This document shows positions 62,161 to 64,000 of a stretch of DNA of 64,000 bases, piece by piece. Source of the stretch: Cupriavidus phytohabitans (GTDB lineage Bacteria; Pseudomonadota; Gammaproteobacteria; Burkholderiales; Burkholderiaceae); NCBI RefSeq assembly GCF_000426345.1, contig NZ_AUFE01000017.1, positions 48,228-112,227 of the forward strand, read 5' to 3'. The notes below the pieces were generated by a model. That model saw nothing but the letters and a program-made list of their open reading frames with translations, had not been told where the DNA came from and did not search any database. The first letter of the stretch is position 1; the number at the start of each line of letters is the position of its first letter. Made by a program: the position numbers and the translations under genes.

Positions 62161-62174
62161 TTGCTCTTGATCAA
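62161..62174. promoter_or_regulatory. FNR-like box
   Basis: TTGCT-CTTG-ATCAA, right half perfect, left half TTG kept; 155 bp upstream of the membrane protein start. Confidence 0.4.
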
Positions 62175-62329
62175 GTTACGCCATCCATGCACTCCTAGAT
62201 TGATTAGAAGAAAGCTATGCTCGCCCGTGCCGGCGAGTTACCAGACCCTTGTGCCTCAGCGTGCACAGGATGGGGCTGCACCACCGCGCAGTTTCCTGAG
62301 GCTGAGTCGCTATAACCGGTGAAACGAAC

Positions 62330-63571
62330 GTGAGTCGCACTCGGAGCCTCGGATTTAATCGACGTCAGCCCACCTCGGCTTCCGGCGACGATATTCTGCG
62401 AAATCGGCAGGATTTTTCGCTGGTTCTCGGAGGGCCCCTCTATCAACTCCTGCGTCGGGCACACTTGTCCGACGATGCACTGCTTCTGGTGCGCCAGCGC
62501 ATTGTGTTCATCTCTCTGTTCGCGTGGTTGCCACTTCTGTTGCTTTCCGCGTTCGAAGGGACCTTGTTGAGCAAAGGCGGGACGGTGTCGTTCATGATGG
62601 ACATAGAGGGCCACCTCCGCTTTCTTGTGGCGGTGCCTATGCTGATCGCCGCGGAACTGGTCGTGCATCAGCGCCTGCGCGGCATCGTGAATGCCTTCCT
62701 GGAGAGGAATCTGATTCCGGAAGCCGCCATGGCGCAATTTGACGCTGCCGTGGGCGCCGCATACCGGCTGCGCAACTCCGTAGTTGCGGAAGCTCTGCTG
62801 GTGGTTTTCGTATATAGCGTCGGCGTACTGGTCGTTTGGCGGCATTACACCGCGCTACAGGCGGCCACATGGTATGCGACGCCCGCGGCCGGGCATTCAA
62901 GACTCTCGCTGGCTGGCATCTGGTACGGCTACGTGAGCCTACCGCTTTTCCAGTTCCTGTTAATCCGCTGGTATTTCAGGCTATTCATCTGGATGCGGTT
63001 TCTGTGGCAGGTGTCACGGATCAGGCTCAGCCTCATACCGACGCACCCGGATCGCGTCGGCGGTCTCGGTTTCCTGGCCAATACGGTCTATGCTTTCGCA
63101 CTGCTTCTTGCCGCGCATGGCGTGATGGTCGCCGCCAATCTCGCCAATCGCATCTTCTTCCTGGGCGCCGCATTGCCGGAGTTCAAGGCGGAAATCGGCG
63201 TGATGGCTGCCTTCCTGCTTGCGGTGGTGTTTGGCCCGTTACTGGTATTCGCGCCCCAACTTGCCCAAGCCAAGCGCAAAGGGCTGAGCGAATATGGAAC
63301 TTTGGCCGAACGGTATGTGCGCGCGTTCGACGTTAAATGGCTGCGCGGTGGCGCACCTGCGGACGAGCCCCTGGTAGGAAGTGGCGACATTCAGTCGCTC
63401 GCCGATCTGGGCAATAGCTATGAAGTGGTGCGCGGCATGCGCCTCGCGCCCATCACTCGGGATGCCATCGTGCAACTCTCGGTGGCCATACTCATTCCGA
63501 TAGTCCCGCTCGCACTGACCATGATGCCCCTGGAAGAACTACTGAAGTACTTATTCGGATTATTATTCTAG
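62330..63571 (+). CDS. Integral membrane protein of unknown family
   Basis: 413 aa with a GTG start and a weak ribosome site. Six or seven hydrophobic segments, for instance IVFISLFAWLPLLLLSAF, LLVVFVYSVGVLVVW, LPLFQFLLIRWYFRLFIWM, TVYAFALLLAAHGVMVAA, GVMAAFLLAVVFGPLLVFA and a C-terminal LSVAILIPIVPLALTMM. Two loops are charged (RISRIRLSLIPTHPDRVGG-like; FNIEHL-like none). I do not recognise the family. FNR-like box about 155 bp upstream. Confidence 0.7.
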   Translation: MSRTRSLGFNRRQPTSASGDDILRNRQDFSLVLGGPLYQLLRRAHLSDDALLLVRQRIVFISLFAWLPLLLLSAFEGTLLSKGGTVSFMMDIEGHLRFLVAVPMLIAAELVVHQRLRGIVNAFLERNLIPEAAMAQFDAAVGAAYRLRNSVVAEALLVVFVYSVGVLVVWRHYTALQAATWYATPAAGHSRLSLAGIWYGYVSLPLFQFLLIRWYFRLFIWMRFLWQVSRIRLSLIPTHPDRVGGLGFLANTVYAFALLLAAHGVMVAANLANRIFFLGAALPEFKAEIGVMAAFLLAVVFGPLLVFAPQLAQAKRKGLSEYGTLAERYVRAFDVKWLRGGAPADEPLVGSGDIQSLADLGNSYEVVRGMRLAPITRDAIVQLSVAILIPIVPLALTMMPLEELLKYLFGLLF

Positions 63572-63665
63572 ACTTCGCCTACCTGAGCGACGATTCGCAA
63601 TAGAGGGCCATCACACTCGCACGGGCTTACATGTTTGCGCCGTTTGATCCGCAGCAAATCTGTTT

Positions 63666-63845
63666 GAGATCCGGATACTAGTATTTTCTAACGAGGCTCT
63701 GCCTCAGACCGACGAGTAGTACGGGTGACTGCGGAGCGCTGAGGGGGTAAGGTGGCTCCGGTCGAGCCGGCTGGGACAAGCCCAGCGATGTACGAGCTCG
63801 AAGCTCAATGGGGTCCGAAGACCCCGTGGACGACCGGAGCCAGAC
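63666..63845 (+). ncRNA. Candidate structured RNA / leader of the right-edge ORF
   Basis: An 11-12 bp perfect stem, TGGCTCCGGTCG (63753-63764) with CGACCGGAGCCA (63831-63842), encloses three perfect hairpins: GCTGGG-ACAAG-CCCAGC (63770-63786), GAGCT-CGA-AGCTC (63794-63806) and GGGGTC-CGAA-GACCCC (63810-63825). A further stem CCTCAG/CTGAGG (63702-63707 with 63739-63744) lies upstream. The closing strand ends three bases before the ATG of the ORF. The multibranch fold is too regular for chance and is not a terminator. Boundaries are approximate; identity unknown. Similar RNA-ORF pairing occurs in mobile elements such as HEARO/IscB. Confidence 0.6.
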
Positions 63846-64000
63846 ATGACGGTACCACACAGTGTGTGCGATGTTCTACGCGACCACGTCGTGCTCGAAA
63901 GCGAGTGCATCGACCGGATGTACCTCAACGTGTACGTGCCGCAGTTGCAGCGCGTAGGCGGCGTGGTGTGGTACCTGCGCGGCCACCTCGGTCAGCGCTT
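63846..64000 (+). CDS. ORF of unknown function, cut off by the right edge
   Basis: At least 51 codons, beginning MTVPHSVCDVLRDHVVLESE and continuing CIDRMYLNVYVPQLQRVGG; it has no stop before the window ends. No signal peptide. The N-terminus has a helical, nuclease- or element-like look (ECIDRMYLNVYVPQLQ), and I recall similar openings in multicopy proteins of unknown function, but I cannot name a family with confidence. It begins 3-4 bp after a strong multi-hairpin structure, so the ORF and RNA probably form one element. Confidence 0.55.
   Translation, partial: MTVPHSVCDVLRDHVVLESECIDRMYLNVYVPQLQRVGGVVWYLRGHLGQR

Noticed and set aside
63644..63657. TTGATCCGCAGCAA as an FNR box
   Set aside because: One mismatch in the right half and no start codon at a sensible distance; not counted in the regulon.

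Overview
The window reads as GC-rich DNA from a beta-proteobacterium of the Burkholderiaceae, most likely Cupriavidus or a close relative. This is inferred from three things: the fisR-pdo-sqr sulfide module with a DUF442-SQR fusion, a phaP-phaB-phaC polyhydroxyalkanoate cassette with a class I synthase, and a BCAM0308-type protein. I saw no tRNA, rRNA or CRISPR array.

Layout. 1-2.9 kb: start of a sigma-54 activator (FisR-like), divergent from persulfide dioxygenase and sulfide:quinone reductase. 2.9-6.0 kb: a scrap-yard of gene relics (tolB C-terminus, integrase-like scrap, UPF0182 truncated to about a third, GntR effector domain, N-terminal piece of a second persulfide dioxygenase) around one intact secreted-protein gene. 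6.1-8.05 kb: Met/His-rich secreted protein and a creatinase-like M24 protein. 8.0-12.8 kb (minus): universal stress protein (USP), ABC ATPase, FtsX-type permease, membrane-fusion adaptor. 13.3-16.6 kb: P1B-type ATPase fused to a hemerythrin domain, then an LRAT-like protein. 16.7-21.3 kb: APH/AAA kinase fusion, DksA-like protein, PRPP synthetase, DUF883 protein, hydrolase, BCAM0308 protein. 22-28.3 kb: FtsH, erythromycin-esterase-like protein, GroEL paralogue, nicotinate phosphoribosyltransferase. 28.4-30.3 kb (minus): nitroreductase, phosphoribosyltransferase, triple-BON protein. 30.6-33.7 kb: phasin, PhaB, PhaC. 34-40.7 kb: four USPs, flavodoxin, DUF1488 protein, small lipoproteins, TPM-domain protein, PNPOx-fold protein. 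41.1-47.4 kb: FNR, Hsp20, CBS protein, two triple-BON proteins, acyl-CoA synthetase/GNAT fusion. 47.5-52.6 kb: two secreted paralogues, a degenerate receiver protein, a LuxR-type response regulator and a PAS-PAS histidine kinase. 52.7-62.1 kb: two more USPs, MBL-fold nuclease, P2-type cation ATPase, LDH/MDH-family dehydrogenase, DASS transporter, DoxX protein. 62.3-63.6 kb: an unrecognised membrane protein. 63.67-64 kb: a strongly structured RNA-like leader abutting a cut-off ORF.

The central observation is regulatory. An FNR with complete cluster cysteines and an E-SR recognition helix sits in the middle of the region, and about fourteen FNR-type palindromes (TTGAT-N4-ATCAA or near variants) lie mostly 60-160 bp upstream of the surrounding starts (seven USPs in all, four of them with a box; also GroEL paralogue, Hsp20, flavodoxin, nitroreductase, MBL nuclease/cation pump, Met-rich protein). 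Three intergenic regions also carry a second palindrome, CTGTCAG-N6-CTGACAG, a possible target of the local two-component system. I interpret 6-62 kb as an oxygen-limitation survival island combining protein quality control, universal stress proteins, PHB and lactate/malate redox sinks, NAD/PRPP salvage, metal export and protein acetylation. Functional statements rest on sequence motifs; regulatory links are inference.
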